Source of the DNA: Rathayibacter sp. VKM Ac-2857
GTDB lineage: Bacteria; Actinomycetota; Actinomycetes; Actinomycetales; Microbacteriaceae
Assembly (NCBI RefSeq): GCF_013205025.1
Contig: NZ_JABMLE010000002.1
Location: 514,353 to 578,352, forward strand
Direction: 5' to 3'
Length of the DNA stretch: 64,000 nucleotides
How positions within the stretch are numbered: the first letter of the stretch is position 1; every line of letters starts with the position of its first letter. Shown here in pieces: positions 62,260-64,000 of this stretch. A model generated the notes under the pieces. That model was not told the origin of the DNA. It saw only the letters and a list, made by a program, of their open reading frames with translations, and did no database searches. The translations under genes and the position numbers were made by a program.

Positions 62260-64000
62260 TCAGGCGTCGTCGAGGTCCTCCGCCGCACGGCGCAGCCGCA
62301 GCAGCACCTGGAGCTCCAGCGCCCTCTCCCGCCACTCCCCGCCGAGCAGCCGGTCGAGCGCCGCGAGCCGCTGATAGACGGTGTTGACGTGCACGCGCAG
62401 CACCGAGGCTGTGGCGGTGGGCCGGCGCCCCTGGTCGAGGAAGACCTCGAGCGTCCGGAGCAGGGGGACGCCCCGCGCGGACTCCTCGGCGAGCACCGGA
62501 CCGAGCTCGCGCGCCGTCTGGTCGCGCAGCTCCTGGCGGCCCGTCCGGCTGAGCAGGACCGCGAAGACGCCGAGGTCGGCGGCCCGCGCCAGCACGGCGG
62601 AGCGGCCGAGCGTCGTCATGACCCGGGCGGTCCTGCTGGCCTCCGCGTGCGCCGCCCGCAGCCCCGCCGGCTCGAGCACCGGCCCGGCCAGCCCCGCCGC
62701 CGGCGCCTCCGCGCCACCCCAGCGCGAGGAGGGGTCGAGCTCGGCCGGGACGACGAGCACCAGCTGACCGCGGTGCACCGCGGAGGCGACCCGCTCGCCG
62801 AGACGGAGCCCCTCCACGTACCGCCGGGCCCGCGCGGGATCGCCGCCCGCGACCACGACGAGGTGCGGCCGGCGGGGGTCGAGGCCCGCGCCCCACCAGC
62901 GCCGGCTCTCGGCGGCCGGGTCCTCCTCGCTCCGGCTGAGCAGGTCGATGGTGGCGATGTCGCGGCCGAGCTGCACCGCGCGGGCGGTCGCCCGGGCGCC
63001 GGCGAGGGTCAGCGCGATCAGCGGGGCCGCGCGCTCGACGAGCAGCGCCGCATCGACGGCGGGAGCAGCGGAGTCGACGGGCTCCGCGTCGTCGACGACC
63101 AGCGCGCCGAAGAGGGTGCCGGCCGCCAGCACCGGCTGCACGAGCGCGTCGCCCACCCGGATCCGGCCGGAGTCCCCCGACTCACCGGCCCGCGCGAGCG
63201 CCGCGCCGATCCACCCGTCACCGGGGTGCGCGAACCAGCGCACGGGCGCGGCGGTCATCGCCCGCACCCGCTCCACGAGGGAGTCCGGGTCGCCGCCCGC
63301 GAGCACCGCCGCGGTGAGCTCGGCGTCCAGGCGCAGCGTCGCCGCGAGCCCGTCGCGCGCGGTGCGCAGCTCCTGCGCTCGGCCGGCGTTGTCGAGTGCG
63401 ACCGCGGCGTGCGCGGCGAGCGCCGTCAGCAGGCTGATCTCGTGCGGGCCGAAGCGCCGCTCCTCCCGCTTGGCCGCGAGCAGCACGCCGAGGACCTGAC
63501 CGCGCACGCTCAGCGGCACGCCGAGCAGACCGCGGATCGACTCCGCGGCGGCCGCGCGATCGGCGCGCGCCTCGTGCACGAGGGTCGCGTCCGCCGCGTA
63601 GTCCGGCGTCCACCTGGGCGCGCCGGCCTCGAGCACCGCGCCCACGAGCCCGGCCGTGGTCGGCAGGCGCACGCCGACGAGGTGCGCGGAGCGGTCCCCG
63701 CTGGCGACCCGGATCTCGAGGTCGTCCTCCGCGAGCAGCACGACGTAGGTCAGATCGACGCCCAGAAGCCGCCGGGCCTGGTCCACCACCTCGACCAGCA
63801 GCTCGCCGGGGTCGACGACGGAGGCGAGCCGGCCGGCGATGTCGTTCAGCGCCGCCAGCTCGACCGCCCGGTGGCGCCGCTCCTGCAGCAGCACGGCGAT
63901 CTCGACGGCCGCCCGCGCCTCGGCGTCGACGACGGACTCCTCGCCGCCGGCCGCCAGCAGGGCGACGCGGTGCGCCTCGAGCGCGGGCACATCGGCCTGG
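62260..64000 (-). CDS. GAF-domain regulator with PucR-type helix-turn-helix (partial, 5' end at window edge)
   Basis: A regulator of at least 580 residues. A GAF domain lies at about residues 45-205 (LNDIAGRLASVVDPGELLVE; GVPLSVRGQVLGVLLAAKREER). A middle region has no clear family. The C-terminal PucR/CdaR-type helix-turn-helix is VFLDQGRRPTATASVLRVHV, then NTVYQRLAALDRLLGGEW. The frame remains open to position 64000, so the true start may be outside; GTG 63990 is the first start inside. PucR-type proteins often control neighbouring transport or catabolic genes. Confidence 0.85.
   Translation of the reverse strand, partial: QADVPALEAHRVALLAAGGEESVVDAEARAAVEIAVLLQERRHRAVELAALNDIAGRLASVVDPGELLVEVVDQARRLLGVDLTYVVLLAEDDLEIRVASGDRSAHLVGVRLPTTAGLVGAVLEAGAPRWTPDYAADATLVHEARADRAAAAESIRGLLGVPLSVRGQVLGVLLAAKREERRFGPHEISLLTALAAHAAVALDNAGRAQELRTARDGLAATLRLDAELTAAVLAGGDPDSLVERVRAMTAAPVRWFAHPGDGWIGAALARAGESGDSGRIRVGDALVQPVLAAGTLFGALVVDDAEPVDSAAPAVDAALLVERAAPLIALTLAGARATARAVQLGRDIATIDLLSRSEEDPAAESRRWWGAGLDPRRPHLVVVAGGDPARARRYVEGLRLGERVASAVHRGQLVLVVPAELDPSSRWGGAEAPAAGLAGPVLEPAGLRAAHAEASRTARVMTTLGRSAVLARAADLGVFAVLLSRTGRQELRDQTARELGPVLAEESARGVPLLRTLEVFLDQGRRPTATASVLRVHVNTVYQRLAALDRLLGGEWRERALELQVLLRLRRAAEDLDDA

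Overview
The window is GC-rich (roughly 70%), densely coded actinobacterial DNA. Family-level features point to Microbacteriaceae, perhaps Rathayibacter or a close relative. They include a class Ib nrdHIE operon, GTG starts, ATGA/GTGA gene overlaps, an assimilatory nitrate cluster, and intergenic spaces filled with palindromic repeats containing the string GTCGAGTAGCCC. Genus is inference; no rRNA or tRNA gene was found. It reads as ordinary chromosome: no integrase, transposase, phage gene or CRISPR array was recognised.

Layout. 1-3.3 kb: nrdH, nrdI and the cut-off nrdE on the minus strand, behind an intergenic region with candidate NrdR and DnaA boxes. 3.5-6.1 kb: a glycerate kinase and a DUF559 (Vsr-like) protein. 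6.1-17.6 kb: nitrate/nitrite assimilation and siroheme supply. A HemD-type regulator, a uroporphyrinogen-III methyltransferase and NirB lie on the minus strand. Divergent from them are a NirD-ferrochelatase fusion, a NarK-type transporter, a molybdopterin nitrate reductase and its FAD subunit. 18-20.8 kb: two glycosyltransferases plus a coiled-coil protein. 20.8-24.2 kb: a cyclase-family protein and the transsulfuration pair metB/cbs. 24.4-28.9 kb: mntH, a DUF3105/DUF305 pair and an XRE-AbiEi-like/Fic pair. 28.9-36.6 kb: an ABC exporter and a sugar ABC importer with a divergent LacI regulator. 37-39.4 kb: a VOC protein, a MarR regulator and rplJ-rplL. 39.6-43.4 kb: a MarR regulator and a four-gene cluster (acyl-CoA dehydrogenase-like, PIG-L deacetylase, NodS-like methyltransferase, GT2). 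43.5-47.8 kb: small membrane proteins, an aldo/keto reductase, a short-chain epimerase, a HAD hydrolase and an anchored protein. 47.9-55.2 kb: a 1000-residue cell-wall M14 carboxypeptidase, a GntP permease, a ScyD/ScyE-type secreted protein and a Gfo/Idh/MocA oxidoreductase. 55.5-64 kb: a two-component system, aroA, an APC permease, a small secreted protein and a GAF/PucR-type regulator running into the right edge.

The most unusual material is non-coding. Two copies of a ~105-nt structured repeat, at the 3' ends of nrdH and of the HemD-like gene, have stems that differ in sequence but keep pairing through compensatory changes. A second family of ~130-bp palindromic elements fills convergent intergenic gaps, forms a three-unit array after aroA and supplies the aroA stop codon. 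Two copies of a third, 60-bp hairpin sit just after stop codons. Among proteins, the best leads are the NodS/PIG-L/ACAD/GT2 quartet, the Fic protein without its catalytic histidine behind paired perfect operators, and the NirD-chelatase fusion.
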